Notes: generated from the sequence alone by a model not told the origin. Shown: positions 46,375-56,373, counted from the stretch's first letter. The stretch: DNA of 64,000 nt from Opitutaceae bacterium (GCA_027490995.1 JAIXWY010000005.1:1-64000), one strand, 5' to 3'. Numbers and translations are program-made.

Positions 46375-47286
46375 TCACGCCAGCCGACTTGCGGCAAAAA
46401 AGGCCTCGTCACCCCACGCCGCGATCACACGTCGGCGCAGCGCCTCTGTCAGTTCGCCCAGCTGCCGCTCCGTCGCGTCGGCCGGCCCGAACGCAAAGCA
46501 ACAACTGCCGCTGCCGCTCATGCGGACGGGCAAGCCGAGTTCCTCGCGGACCTGCTCCGCCAGCGCGGGCAGCGCGAGGTACTTGCCAAACGCCACGCGC
46601 TCGAGGGTGTTGCCCGGGAGCGCCTCCAGCGGAGCAGCGCGGTCCGCGAACCACGCCGTCAACCGCGACTCCACGCCGGCGGGGTCGTCGTACGTTCCCG
46701 CTCTCAACGCGGCCAGGCGACGGAAGGCCCACGGGGTCTCGATGCCCCACACTGGCTTGAACAGCCACACCGGACGCCCAGCCAAACGCGCCGCCACGTC
46801 CGGCGACACGGGCTGCACACGCTCACCCCGTCCCCGCAGCACCACGGGGCCAGCGAACAAAAAGAGCGGGCAGTCCGACCCCAATTCCGCCGCCAGCTCC
46901 GCCAGCACGGCATCGCCCAGCCGCGTCCCCGCGAGCTGGTCCAACGCGCGCAACGCCATCGTCGCGTTGCTGCTGCCTCCACCCAAGCCGGCTCCACGCG
47001 GGATGCGTTTCGCGAGGTGAAAGCGTACGCCGCCGTTCCAGCCTGTCCGGGCCCGAAACACCCGCTCCGCTCGGAGCACCAAGTTACTCGCATCCACCGG
47101 GAGCGTGGGGTCGTCGCAGCTCAGGCTCGCCGTGCCGTCCGGCCCCGGCTCCGCCGCAAGGGTGTCGGCCAGAGCCAGCGGGCTGACCAGCGAAATGAGG
47201 TCGTGATAGCCGTCGGCCCGGCGACCGACCACGGCAAGGCTGAGGTTCAGCTTGGCCGGAGAGGACAGGACAGGGTGGGAAGGCAC
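46375..47286 (-). CDS. ispE: 4-diphosphocytidyl-2-C-methyl-D-erythritol kinase
   Basis: 303 residues from GTG 47286, chosen because GGGGAAG lies 7 bases upstream and the family starts with the LSSPAKLNLSLAVVGRRADGYHDL motif soon after. IPRGAGLGGGSSNATMAL is the GHMP-kinase ATP loop and RMSGSGSCCFAF the C-terminal one. Fourth step of the MEP isoprenoid pathway. Divergent from pyrF-ispD-ispF, with 130 bp between, so three MEP genes sit together. Confidence 0.95.
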   Translation of the reverse strand: MPSHPVLSSPAKLNLSLAVVGRRADGYHDLISLVSPLALADTLAAEPGPDGTASLSCDDPTLPVDASNLVLRAERVFRARTGWNGGVRFHLAKRIPRGAGLGGGSSNATMALRALDQLAGTRLGDAVLAELAAELGSDCPLFLFAGPVVLRGRGERVQPVSPDVAARLAGRPVWLFKPVWGIETPWAFRRLAALRAGTYDDPAGVESRLTAWFADRAAPLEALPGNTLERVAFGKYLALPALAEQVREELGLPVRMSGSGSCCFAFGPADATERQLGELTEALRRRVIAAWGDEAFFAASRLA

Positions 47287-47416
47287 GGGTTGACTTCCCC
47301 AGCCTGCACGGAGTGACCGCCCAAGCTGAAGCCGAAACGTTCCGTTTTCCCGGTTTGCCAGCCCCGGCCCCAGAGGCCTATTCCTGAGGCTCTCCTCCGT
47401 CCTTCCTACCCGCGCC

Positions 47417-48124
47417 ATGGCCTGCGATCTCATCCTCGTCCTCGACGAACCCTCCCCCCGCGTTGTCCAGCCGCTCCTGCGCGCCCTTTCCGGAGAGATT
47501 CGCTGGGTCAAGATCGGCCTGCAGATGTTCACCGCCTGCGGGCCGGATTGCGTGCGCGAGATCGCCGACCAGGGGTTCAAGGTGTTCCTCGACCTGAAAC
47601 TGCACGACATTCCGAATACCGTCGGTCATGCCGTGGAGTCCGCCGCCCGCCTGCCCATCCACATGCTGACGCTGCACACCTGCGGCGGTGCGGAGATGAT
47701 GCGCCGGGCCGTCGCCGCCCAGCAGGCCACGCGGCCGGATCTCCTGCTCTTGGGCGTCACCGTCCTCACCTCGATGGGCACCGCCGATCTCAATGCCGTC
47801 GGCGTCCCGGGCGCCCCGGAGGACCAGGTGCTCCGGCTCGCCCGGCTGGCCACCGGTGCCGGGCTCGCCGGGCTGGTCTGCTCCCCGCTCGAGATCGCTC
47901 CACTCCGCGCCGCACTGCCCGCCCAGACGCAGTTGATCACTCCAGGGATCCGGCCCAGCGGCGCAAAGGCCGACGACCAAACGCGCGTGCTCACCCCCGC
48001 CCAGGCCGCCGCCGCCGGAGCCAACTTCCTCGTGGTCGGGCGCCCCATTTCCCAAGCCGCCGACCCCGCCGCCGCCGCCCGCAGCATCCTCGCCGAGATC
48101 GCGGGTCGCGGCACTACGCCATGA
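47417..48124 (+). CDS. pyrF: Orotidine 5'-phosphate decarboxylase
   Basis: 235 residues from ATG 47417. The catalytic DLKLHDIPNT (Asp59, Lys61, Asp64), VKIGLQMF at the substrate pocket, LITPGIRP and FLVVGRPIS for phosphate binding are all in place. Makes UMP in pyrimidine synthesis. Its stop overlaps the ispD ATG (ATGA), so pyrF, ispD and probably ispF are one operon. Confidence 0.97.
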   Translation: MACDLILVLDEPSPRVVQPLLRALSGEIRWVKIGLQMFTACGPDCVREIADQGFKVFLDLKLHDIPNTVGHAVESAARLPIHMLTLHTCGGAEMMRRAVAAQQATRPDLLLLGVTVLTSMGTADLNAVGVPGAPEDQVLRLARLATGAGLAGLVCSPLEIAPLRAALPAQTQLITPGIRPSGAKADDQTRVLTPAQAAAAGANFLVVGRPISQAADPAAAARSILAEIAGRGTTP

Positions 48125-48810
48125 GCCGCACCGCCGCCATTCTCCTCGCGGCCGGCAGCGGCCGGCGCATGCAGGGGGCGGTCGAGGACAAGGTCCTCGC
48201 GCCACTCGACGGTAAACCCGCCTTCGCCCACGTGGTCGCTGCTTTCCTCGCCAGCCACGCCGTCGACTTCTACGTCATCGTCCACCGCGACGCCGCCCAG
48301 TCTCTCCGGCTTTCCGCCTACGCACCGACGCCGGCTCAATTTGTCCGCGGAGGCGCCGAGCGGCAGGACTCCGTCGCGCGCGCCCTCGCCGTCCTGCCCG
48401 ATGATGTGGCTCATGTGTTCATCCATGACTGCGCCCGCCCGCTGATCCGGCCCGAGCAGATCGCCGCCCTGCGACGGATCGTGATCCGCGAAGAGGCGGT
48501 CGTCCTCGCCCACCGGGTCACGGACACGATCAAAGAGCACCATGACTCCGCGCGGCTCCGGACGCTCGATCGTTCCCGTCTCTGGGCCATGGAGACGCCG
48601 CAGGTCTTCGCGCGTCCGCTGATCGTCCGTGCCTATGCCCGGGTGGCCGCCCGGGGCGAGCGTATCACCGACGATGCGCAGGCGGTCGAGGGGCTTCGTC
48701 ACCCGATCGCCCTGCTCGAGAACTCGCACCCGAATCCGAAGCTCACCACACCCGCCGATCTCGCGTGGTGCGAATTCCTGCTCCGTCAGCGTCACGCACC
48801 CAAGGCCTAG
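48121..48810 (+). CDS. ispD: 2-C-methyl-D-erythritol 4-phosphate cytidylyltransferase
   Basis: 229 residues from ATG 48121, overlapping pyrF by 4 bp. AAILLAAGSGRRM is the nucleotide-binding loop; VRGGAERQDSVARAL, HDCARPLI, VTDTIKE and ETPQVFA are the IspD signatures. CTP transfer to MEP, third step of the pathway. 44 bp before ispF. Confidence 0.96.
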   Translation: MSRTAAILLAAGSGRRMQGAVEDKVLAPLDGKPAFAHVVAAFLASHAVDFYVIVHRDAAQSLRLSAYAPTPAQFVRGGAERQDSVARALAVLPDDVAHVFIHDCARPLIRPEQIAALRRIVIREEAVVLAHRVTDTIKEHHDSARLRTLDRSRLWAMETPQVFARPLIVRAYARVAARGERITDDAQAVEGLRHPIALLENSHPNPKLTTPADLAWCEFLLRQRHAPKA

Positions 48811-48854
48811 ACCGACGCGGCGCTGCCCACCCTTCCCGCCTTCTCCCTTTTTCC

Positions 48855-49328
48855 ATGCGCATCGGCCACGGCTACGACATTCACCGCCTCGTCCCGGGTC
48901 GGCCGCTGATCCTCGGGGGAGTCCGCTTTGAAACCGATTATGGTCTCGAGGGGCATAGCGACGCCGACTGCCTGACACACGCGATGTGTGATGCCCTTCT
49001 CGGCGCGGCCGGCTTGCCGGATATTGGTCATTTTTTTCCAAATACCGATGAGTCGCTACGCGGCATCGATTCGCAGCTCCTCCTGCAGCGCGTGATCGCC
49101 GAGCTGGCCCGCCGCGGCTGGGCACCGGTGAACCTCGACGCCACCGTGATCGCCGAGCGTCCCCGCCTGCTGGCCCGCGTCCCGGAGATGAAAGCCCGGC
49201 TCGCCGCGAGCACGGGCCTGGCCATCGACGCCATCGGGATCAAGGCGACGACCAACGAGGGGGTCGGAGACCTGGGCCGCGGCATCGCCATCGCGGCGCA
49301 CGCCGTCGCGCTGCTTCAGCGCATCTAG
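48855..49328 (+). CDS. ispF: 2-C-methyl-D-erythritol 2,4-cyclodiphosphate synthase
   Basis: 157 residues from ATG 48855. Metal ligands in GYDIHRL (Asp8, His10), then LEGHSDADCLTHA, DIGHFFPNTDE, and the C-terminal KATTNEGVGDLGRGIAIAAHAV are diagnostic. Forms the cyclic diphosphate in the fifth MEP step. Last gene of the pyrF-ispD-ispF group. Confidence 0.97.
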   Translation: MRIGHGYDIHRLVPGRPLILGGVRFETDYGLEGHSDADCLTHAMCDALLGAAGLPDIGHFFPNTDESLRGIDSQLLLQRVIAELARRGWAPVNLDATVIAERPRLLARVPEMKARLAASTGLAIDAIGIKATTNEGVGDLGRGIAIAAHAVALLQRI

Positions 49329-49347
49329 ACCCGTCGAAGGGGCACCC

Positions 49348-50982
49348 ATGCGCCGTTCCGCGTTCGCCGCTCTGCTGGGCACGGTCCTTCTGCTCGGATT
49401 CGCGATGCTCGCCGGAGGCTGCCGGCCGCGCGAGACTGCGGTCGAACGCGGAGTGCGGGAACAGGTGTTACACCGCGGCTTCAGTCCTGACATCGCCGAT
49501 CTCGATCCGCACGTCGCCATGATGGTCAGCGACTACGGCGTAATCTCCGCCTTCTTCGAGGGACTGGTCGCCGAGGACCCGCGCGACCTTCATCCCGTGC
49601 CGGGCGTCGCGGAGCACTGGACGGTGTCGGCGGACGGCCTCACGTACACGTTTCACCTGCGGTCGAACGCACGGTGGTCGAACGGAGATCCCATCACTGC
49701 CCCCGACTTCTTGGCGTCGTGGCGCCGCGCGCTCACGCCGTCCTTTGGCTGCGACAACGCGAACCTGATGTACGTCGTGCGTGGGGCGGCCGACTTCCAT
49801 CAGGGCCGAGCGACGCGCTTTTCCGACGTGGGTTTTGCCGCGCCGGATGCCCGCACCGTGGTGATCACGCTGGAGCGCCCGACGCCGTACTTCCTCTCGC
49901 TGCTGCAGCACTGGGTCTGGTGGCCGGTGCACTTTCCCACGCTGGAAAAGGCGGGGGACCCCTACGCGCGTGGCACCCGCTGGACCCGGCCCGAAACATT
50001 TGTGGGCAACGGTCCGTTCCGGCTCCGCGAGTGGACGATTGGACAGCGCATCGTGGGCGAGCGGAGCGAAACCTACTGGGACGCAGCCAGCGTGCGGCTC
50101 CGGGAACTTCGGCTGTACCCGATGGAGGACATTAATGCGGAAGAGCGGGCGTTCCGCGGGGGCCAGCTCCACGTCACGGAGGCGGTGCCGGCAGCGAAGA
50201 TCGATGCTTACCGCGCCTCGCCGTCGGGCGAGCTGCGGATGGATCCGGCGCTGGGGACGTATTTCTACCGCCTCAACGTGACGCATCCGTCCCTCGCTTC
50301 GGCTGAGCTCCGTCGGGCCCTCGCGCAGGCGGTGGACCGCGAAGCGATCGTGACGCGGATCCTGCGCGGCACGCAGGTGGCCTCGGCCGCGTTTACTCCC
50401 GGTGGGCTGGCGGGCTACGAACCACCGCGCGGGCTGGAGTACGATCCGGACGCGGCACGGGCCTCGCTGGCAGCAGCCGGTTATCCGGGTGGGAAAGGTG
50501 CACCCGAACTCGAACTCCTGTTCAACAGCTCGGAGAATCACCGGGCCATCGCCGAAGCTCTCCAGGAGATGTGGCGCCGCGAGCTCGGCCTCTCCGTCCG
50601 CCTCGTCTCGATGGAAGGAAAGACCGTGCTGGATGCCCGACGCACCGGGCAGTTCCAGCTTCTTCGCTCCAGCTGGGTCGGCGACTACGCGGATCCCATG
50701 ACCTTCCTCGCCGTCTGGCGCGGGGCGAGCGGCAACAACTACACCGGCTGGCGGAGCCCGGCCTACGAAGCGCTGCTCGACCAAGCCGAGCGCACCCCCA
50801 GCGAGGCCGAGCGCGCGACGCGGCTGAGGGAGGCGGAGACCCTCCTGCTCAGCGAGGCCCCGCTCATTCCCCTGTACCGTTACACCCACGTGTACCTCCT
50901 CCATCCCCAAGTGCGGGGCTGGTACTCAAACCCCATGGGCCGACATCCGTACAAGCACGTCTGGCTGGAGCCAACCCGCTGA
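49348..50982 (+). CDS. Oligopeptide-binding lipoprotein (SBP family 5), copy 1
   Basis: 544 residues from ATG 49348. Lipobox MLAGGC (Cys25). SPDIADLDPHVAMMVSDYGV, WTVSADGLTYTFHLRSNARWSNGDPI and ALAQAVDREAIV are OppA/DppA features. Periplasmic binding of peptides or similar solutes for the two permeases downstream. Closely related in layout to the next gene, so the pair arose by duplication. 19 bp after ispF. Confidence 0.92.
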   Translation: MRRSAFAALLGTVLLLGFAMLAGGCRPRETAVERGVREQVLHRGFSPDIADLDPHVAMMVSDYGVISAFFEGLVAEDPRDLHPVPGVAEHWTVSADGLTYTFHLRSNARWSNGDPITAPDFLASWRRALTPSFGCDNANLMYVVRGAADFHQGRATRFSDVGFAAPDARTVVITLERPTPYFLSLLQHWVWWPVHFPTLEKAGDPYARGTRWTRPETFVGNGPFRLREWTIGQRIVGERSETYWDAASVRLRELRLYPMEDINAEERAFRGGQLHVTEAVPAAKIDAYRASPSGELRMDPALGTYFYRLNVTHPSLASAELRRALAQAVDREAIVTRILRGTQVASAAFTPGGLAGYEPPRGLEYDPDAARASLAAAGYPGGKGAPELELLFNSSENHRAIAEALQEMWRRELGLSVRLVSMEGKTVLDARRTGQFQLLRSSWVGDYADPMTFLAVWRGASGNNYTGWRSPAYEALLDQAERTPSEAERATRLREAETLLLSEAPLIPLYRYTHVYLLHPQVRGWYSNPMGRHPYKHVWLEPTR

Positions 50983-51022
50983 GTCCGCTGGACCTTCGCG
51001 CATTCCTGCGCTCACTTCACCC

Positions 51023-52645
51023 ATGACCCGACGCTTTCTTTTCCTCTCCCTGGCGACCGCGCTCCTCGTGGGCGGATGCAAACCCCGGGACGCCGCCACC
51101 CCGGCGGCCGGAGCTGCCGGCGCCACCGCCGGTTCCCGAGTGCTCCACCTTGGCAACGGTACCGAGCCGCAGGACCTCGACCCGCAGATCGTCACCGGCG
51201 TGCCCGAGAACAAGATCGTCAACGCCCTCTTCGAGGGCCTCGTCGCCTATGGTCCGAGCGGTCAAGGCACCATCCCTGCCGCCGCGGCGAGTTGGAGCAT
51301 CTCCGAGGACGGCCTCGTCTACACGTTCAACCTCCAGCCCAATGGCCGCTGGTCTAACGGCGACCCCGTCACCGCGGCCGACTTCGTCGGATCGTACCGT
51401 CGCATCCTCAACCCGAAGCTCGCCTCCGAATACGCCAGCAAGCTCTACCCGGTGGTCGGCGCCCGCGAATTCCACGAAGGCAAGCTGCAGGACTTTTCCA
51501 AGACGGGCTTCAAGGCGCTGGATGCACGCACGCTGCAGATCACGCTGAAGCGGCCCACGTCGTTCCTGATTGAGTCGTTGAAGCACTACGCCTGGTTCCC
51601 GGTTCACCTGCCGACGGTCGAGAAGTTCGGCGGCCTCGAGCGCAAGGGCACCGCGTGGACCAAGCCCGGCAACCTCGTCGGCAACGGGCCCTACCTCCTC
51701 ACCGAATGGGCCATGCAGCAGCGCGTGATCGTCGACCAGTCGCCGACCTACTGGGACCGCGCTGCGCTGCGGACCGATCGCATCATCTTCTACCCGACGG
51801 AAAACATCGAAACCGAGGAGCGGATGTTCCGGACCGGCCAGCTGCACAAGACCAACGAGTTGCCGCTCGACAAGACGGACGTCTACCGCCGGGAACAGCC
51901 GGAGAGCCTGCGCATCGATCCGCTGCTCGGAATCTACTTCTTCCGCATCAACCTGACCCGGCCGCCGCTAAACGACAAACGCATCCGGCGCGCGCTGGCC
52001 CTCGCCATCAACCGCGAGGTCATCGTCGAGAAAGTCACGCGCCAGAACCAGCAGCCCGCCTACAACGCCTGCCCGCCGATGGAGAGCTTCAAGTCCCCCG
52101 TCCGCCTCACCGGCGACCTCGCGGAGGCGCGCCGCCTGCTCGCTGAAGCCGGCTATCCGGAAGGCAAGGGCCTGCGCCCGATCGAGCTCCTCTACAACAC
52201 GAGCCAGAACCACAAGAAAATCGCCGAGGCTCTCCAGCAGATGTGGCGCCAGAACCTCGGAATCAACGTCTCCCTCGTGAACCAAGAGTGGAAGGTGTAC
52301 CTCGATTCTCAGGACACCCTGAGCTACGATCTCTCCCGCGCGGGATGGATCGCCGACTACGTGGATCCGAACACGTTCTTCGACCTGTGGCGGACCGGGG
52401 ATGGCAATAACGACACCGGGTTTTCCAACGCCGAGTACGACCGTCTGCTGGAGGAGGCCCTCGGGACCTCGGACCAAGCCGCCCGACGCGCCCTCTACGC
52501 CCGGATGGACGCGATCCTGATGGATGAGCTACCGATCATCCCCCTGTATTTCTACACGCGCACGTACGCCGCCAATCCGCGCCTTCAGGCGCCGCCGAAC
52601 TTGGTCGAGACGCCGAACTACAAGTTCATCTACCTCCGGGACTAG
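51023..52645 (+). CDS. oppA: Oligopeptide-binding lipoprotein (SBP family 5), copy 2
   Basis: 540 residues from ATG 51023. Lipobox LLVGGC (Cys19). NGTEPQDLDPQIVTGVPENKI, LVYTFNLQPNGRWSNGDPVTAADF and ALALAINREVIVEKV match OppA. Shares the same motifs at the same spacing as copy 1 (for instance VGNGPY/F, YTHVYL versus FYTRTYA at the end) but differs widely between them, so the two may differ in ligand. 40 bp after copy 1; 102 bp before the oppB-like permease. Confidence 0.93.
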   Translation: MTRRFLFLSLATALLVGGCKPRDAATPAAGAAGATAGSRVLHLGNGTEPQDLDPQIVTGVPENKIVNALFEGLVAYGPSGQGTIPAAAASWSISEDGLVYTFNLQPNGRWSNGDPVTAADFVGSYRRILNPKLASEYASKLYPVVGAREFHEGKLQDFSKTGFKALDARTLQITLKRPTSFLIESLKHYAWFPVHLPTVEKFGGLERKGTAWTKPGNLVGNGPYLLTEWAMQQRVIVDQSPTYWDRAALRTDRIIFYPTENIETEERMFRTGQLHKTNELPLDKTDVYRREQPESLRIDPLLGIYFFRINLTRPPLNDKRIRRALALAINREVIVEKVTRQNQQPAYNACPPMESFKSPVRLTGDLAEARRLLAEAGYPEGKGLRPIELLYNTSQNHKKIAEALQQMWRQNLGINVSLVNQEWKVYLDSQDTLSYDLSRAGWIADYVDPNTFFDLWRTGDGNNDTGFSNAEYDRLLEEALGTSDQAARRALYARMDAILMDELPIIPLYFYTRTYAANPRLQAPPNLVETPNYKFIYLRD

Positions 52646-52747
52646 GCCGGGCCCCGTCCTCGTGCACCCGGTTGGCGCCGCCCCCGACCGGGTGGCGCCG
52701 CCTGCCGCCTTGCCTTCGCCGGGAAAGGGCTGAAGTCTCCCTTCCGC

Positions 52748-53668
52748 ATGCTTCGGTTCTTCGCGTCGCGCCTGCTGCAGTCCCTGCTGGCGCTGATCAT
52801 CATCATCACCGCCACGTTCTTCATGCTCCGCTTCGTGCCGGGCGGTCCGTTCACTTCGGAGAAGGCCGTCACGCCGGAAATCCTGCGTAACCTCGAGGCG
52901 CACTATGGACTCGATCAGCCGCTGTGGAAGCAGTACGTCGACTACCTCGGAAGCCTCGCGCAGGGCGACTTCGGGCCGTCGTTCAAATACCCGAATCGCA
53001 CGGTCAACGAGATCCTCGCCGACAAGCTACCGGTCTCGCTGGAACTGGGCTTCCTCTCACTGCTCGTCGCCCTGCTGATCGGCCTGCCTCTGGGCATCCT
53101 CGCGGCAGTCCGCCGCAATACGTGGGTCGACTACGTGGGGTCCTCGTTCGGCATGGTCGGCATTTCCATCCCGACGTTCGTGGTCGGTCCGCTGCTGGTC
53201 CTCGCGTTCGCCATCCACCTCGGTTGGTTCAACGCCTCGGGCTGGTACTCCCCCATCGACCGGGTGCTGCCCTGCCTCGTCTTGGGCATCGCCTACGCCG
53301 CCCCGATCTCGCGCCTGACCCGCGGCGGGATGCTGGAGGTGCTGAGCCAGGACTTCATCCGCACCGCCCGCGCCAAGGGCGCGTCCGAGCTGCGGGTGGT
53401 CCTGCGCCACTCCCTGAAGGGCGGCCTGCTGCCCGTGGTGTCATTCCTCGGACCAGCCATCGCCGGCATCCTCACGGGGTCCTTCGTGATCGAGACCATC
53501 TTCCAAATCCCCGGCATCGGCCGCGAATTCGTCAACAGCGCCTTCAACCGCGACTACACCTTGGTGCTGGGCACCGTCATCCTCTACGCGGTGCTCATCA
53601 TGGCGCTCAATCTCGCCGCTGATGTCGTGCAGGCATGGATGAACCCGAAGGTCCGGCTCGAGGCCTGA
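52748..53668 (+). CDS. oppB: Peptide ABC transporter permease, OppB type
   Basis: 306 residues from ATG 52748. N-terminal helix with MLRFVPGGPF, then the family segment LDQPLWKQYVDYLGSLAQGDFGPSF, and the coupling loop EVLSQDFIRTARAKGASELRVVLRHSLK that docks with the ATPase. Six helices. First of the two inner-membrane subunits; the OppC-type gene follows after 23 bp. Confidence 0.95.
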   Translation: MLRFFASRLLQSLLALIIIITATFFMLRFVPGGPFTSEKAVTPEILRNLEAHYGLDQPLWKQYVDYLGSLAQGDFGPSFKYPNRTVNEILADKLPVSLELGFLSLLVALLIGLPLGILAAVRRNTWVDYVGSSFGMVGISIPTFVVGPLLVLAFAIHLGWFNASGWYSPIDRVLPCLVLGIAYAAPISRLTRGGMLEVLSQDFIRTARAKGASELRVVLRHSLKGGLLPVVSFLGPAIAGILTGSFVIETIFQIPGIGREFVNSAFNRDYTLVLGTVILYAVLIMALNLAADVVQAWMNPKVRLEA

Positions 53669-53691
53669 TCCCCACCTCCCGGCCGTCCCCC

Positions 53692-54591
53692 ATGTCCGCC
53701 TCCGTTTCGCCCACCGTGACTTCCCCCGCCGCCACTCCGGAAGAGGGCAACTCGCTCTGGCATGATGCCTGGCTGCGTCTGCGCAAGAACCGCCTCGCCG
53801 TCTTCGGCGGAGTCGTCCTCGTGTTCGTCGCCCTCGCCTGCTTCGTCGGTCCATTCCTCAGCCCGTACGGTTACGAGGAGCAGAATCTCGACCTCGGTGC
53901 CTCCGCACCGAGTGCCGCCCACTGGCTGGGCACCGACACGCTGGGCCGCGACCTGCTCGTGCGCTTGCTCTACGGCGGCCGCGTGTCACTCGGCGTCGGC
54001 CTCGCCGCCACCTTCGTCGCCCTCACCATCGGCGTGGTCTACGGCGCCGTCGCCGGGTACTCCGGCGGCAAACGCGACGCCTTCATGATGCGCGCGGTCG
54101 ACATCATGTATTCGCTGCCGTTCACGATCTTCGTGATCCTGCTGATGGTATTCTTCGGTCGAAACATCATCCTGCTCTTCGTCGCGATCGGCGCCGTGGA
54201 GTGGCTGACGATGGCCCGTATCGTGCGCGGCCAGGTGATGTCGGTGAAGCGGATGGAGTTCATCGAGGCCGCCCGCTCCCTCGGCTTCGGCCGGCGTCGC
54301 ATCATCTTCCGCCACATTCTCCCGAACATCCTCGGTCCGATCATTGTTTACACGACGCTCACGATCCCCGGGGTCATGCTCCTCGAGGCCTTCCTCAGCT
54401 TCCTCGGTCTCGGCGTCCAGCCGCCCATGAGCTCATGGGGCGTGCTGATCAAGGACGGGGCCGAGAAGATGGAGGAGTTTCCGTGGCTGCTGATCTTCCC
54501 CGGCACGGTCTTCTCCCTCACGCTGTTCTCGCTCAATTTTCTCGGTGACGGGCTGCGCGACGCGCTGGATGTGCGCGCGAGCAAGGACTGA
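53692..54591 (+). CDS. oppC: Peptide ABC transporter permease, OppC type
   Basis: 299 residues from ATG 53692 (the frame is open upstream over the end of oppB). HWLGTDTLGRDLLVRLLYGGRVSLGVGL is the OppC/DppC signature and MEFIEAARSLGFGRRRIIFRHILPN the ATPase-contact loop. Six helices. No ATPase subunits (oppD, oppF) follow; the next gene is a self-contained exporter. Confidence 0.95.
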   Translation: MSASVSPTVTSPAATPEEGNSLWHDAWLRLRKNRLAVFGGVVLVFVALACFVGPFLSPYGYEEQNLDLGASAPSAAHWLGTDTLGRDLLVRLLYGGRVSLGVGLAATFVALTIGVVYGAVAGYSGGKRDAFMMRAVDIMYSLPFTIFVILLMVFFGRNIILLFVAIGAVEWLTMARIVRGQVMSVKRMEFIEAARSLGFGRRRIIFRHILPNILGPIIVYTTLTIPGVMLLEAFLSFLGLGVQPPMSSWGVLIKDGAEKMEEFPWLLIFPGTVFSLTLFSLNFLGDGLRDALDVRASKD

Positions 54592-54615
54592 GCGTTCGTC
54601 GGGATCCGACCGATC

Positions 54616-56373
54616 ATGCGCGCCCTCCGCCGACTCCGCCCGTACCTGCGGTTCCTCCGGCCGGTGCGCGCTCACTTAGTCGGGGCGATCCTCTTCGGAT
54701 TGCTCTACGCCGCCGCCACGGGCCTGGGGATTCCGGCGCTCACCAACTACGTTTTTCCGCGCATCTTCACCGACACCGCGGATCGCATGGTGTGGGGCGA
54801 TGTGCTGCTGGTCGCGGCCTACATCCCGTTCATCTTCCTCGTCCGCGCTGCCGCCGGCTACCTGAACGGCGTCCTCATCCAGTTCGCCGGCACTCGGGTG
54901 CTCGAGGGCCTGCGGCTCGACTACTTCCGCAAGCTGCAGATCCTGCCGCTGTCGTTCGTGCAGAGCCGCCAGACGGGCGACCTCATCTCGCGCGGCCTTG
55001 CGGATACGACCCAGCTGCAGTTCGTGCTGACACAATTGGCCAACGACGGCATCAAGCAGCCGGGCACGCTGCTCTTCGCCTTGGCGTTCCTCGTCCACAA
55101 GGCCGTCCAAGCCGAGGGAATCGCGCTGATGCTGGTCTGCCTCGCCGTCGTGCCCCTCGTGGTGTTTCCCGTCCGCTACATCGGCCGCAAGGTCACCCGG
55201 CGAGCGCAGGACCTGCAGAGCCAACTTGGGGCCGTGACCGCACTCTTCACCGAGAATCTGTCCGCCGCCCGCGAGGTCCGCGCCTACGGGCTGGAGGCGC
55301 ACGAGACGTCGCGTTTCGAAGCTCTCACCCGGCGGCTCTTCTCATCGCAGATGAAGATCGCCAAGTATGCCCAGGCGCTGAGCCCTGTCATCGAGGTCAT
55401 CGCCGCGCTCGGGATCGCCGGCACGCTCCTCTATGCCTACTCGGCCGGAGTCTCGAAGGATGACTTCCTTGGGGTCGTGACCGCGCTGTTCCTGGCGTAC
55501 GAGCCGATCAAAAAGCTCGGGGCGCTGAACAACGAGTTGAGCCGCGCGGTCGCGTCGCTCGACCGCCTGGAGGTGGTCCTGCTCGCGCCGGTCGCGATCG
55601 CCGATCCGGCCCAGCCCGCGACGATTCCCGGTGGACGGCTGCGCGGGGGAGTGCGCTTCGATGGCGTGTCGTTCGCCTACGCACCGGGTCAGCCGGTGCT
55701 GCACGACGTGACCGTTGACGTCCCTCCGGGCACGGTCTGCGCGCTCGTCGGCCCGAGCGGCGCCGGCAAGAGCACGTTCGCCAACCTCGTGCCCCGCTTC
55801 TTTGAGGCCAGCCAAGGCGCCGTCCGGATCGACGGGATCGATGTGCGCGAACTCCGCCTGGCCGAGTTGCGCGGCAACATTGCGGTGGTGTCGCAAGATC
55901 CGGTGCTCTTCAACGACACGATCCGCAACAACCTGCTGCTCGGGCGTCCCGACGCGACCGAGGCCGAGGTGGTCGCCGCCGCGAAGGATGCGTTCGCCCA
56001 TGATTTCATCGCGGCCGAGCCCGAGGGCTACGCGACCACGGTCGGCGAGCGTGGAGGCCGGCTCTCCGGGGGCCAGCGGCAGCGCCTGGCGCTAGCGCGG
56101 GCGTTTCTCCGCAACGCGCCGATCCTGATTCTCGACGAGGCGACCAGCGCGCTCGACAGCGAGAGCGAGGCCGCCGTGCAGCAGGCACTGCAGAAGCTGA
56201 TGGTCGGAAAGACCGTGTTCATCATCGCCCACCGGTTCTCCACGATCCGCGCGGCCTCGCTGATCCTCGTCTTCGACGAGGGCCGCATCGCGGCGCGGGG
56301 CTCCCACGCCGAATTGTACGCCTCCTGCGCACTCTACCGCAGCCTCTACGATCGGCAGAGTGGCGGCGCCTGA
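54616..56373 (+). CDS. MsbA-like ABC exporter (fused membrane and ATPase domains)
   Basis: 585 residues from ATG 54616. Six helices in residues about 15-310, then the ATPase: Walker A VGPSGAGKSTFANL, Q-loop VSQDPVLF, signature LSGGQRQRLALARAFL and Walker B ILILDEATSALD. Layout and length fit the lipid A-core flippase MsbA, and the glycosyltransferases that follow support an envelope-lipid role. A peptide or drug exporter is the alternative. Confidence 0.88.
   Translation: MRALRRLRPYLRFLRPVRAHLVGAILFGLLYAAATGLGIPALTNYVFPRIFTDTADRMVWGDVLLVAAYIPFIFLVRAAAGYLNGVLIQFAGTRVLEGLRLDYFRKLQILPLSFVQSRQTGDLISRGLADTTQLQFVLTQLANDGIKQPGTLLFALAFLVHKAVQAEGIALMLVCLAVVPLVVFPVRYIGRKVTRRAQDLQSQLGAVTALFTENLSAAREVRAYGLEAHETSRFEALTRRLFSSQMKIAKYAQALSPVIEVIAALGIAGTLLYAYSAGVSKDDFLGVVTALFLAYEPIKKLGALNNELSRAVASLDRLEVVLLAPVAIADPAQPATIPGGRLRGGVRFDGVSFAYAPGQPVLHDVTVDVPPGTVCALVGPSGAGKSTFANLVPRFFEASQGAVRIDGIDVRELRLAELRGNIAVVSQDPVLFNDTIRNNLLLGRPDATEAEVVAAAKDAFAHDFIAAEPEGYATTVGERGGRLSGGQRQRLALARAFLRNAPILILDEATSALDSESEAAVQQALQKLMVGKTVFIIAHRFSTIRAASLILVFDEGRIAARGSHAELYASCALYRSLYDRQSGGA

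Noticed and set aside
54616-56373. Reading the ABC gene after oppC as the missing oppD/F ATPase
   Set aside because: It has its own six-helix membrane domain fused to the ATPase, the layout of an exporter, not of an importer ATPase.
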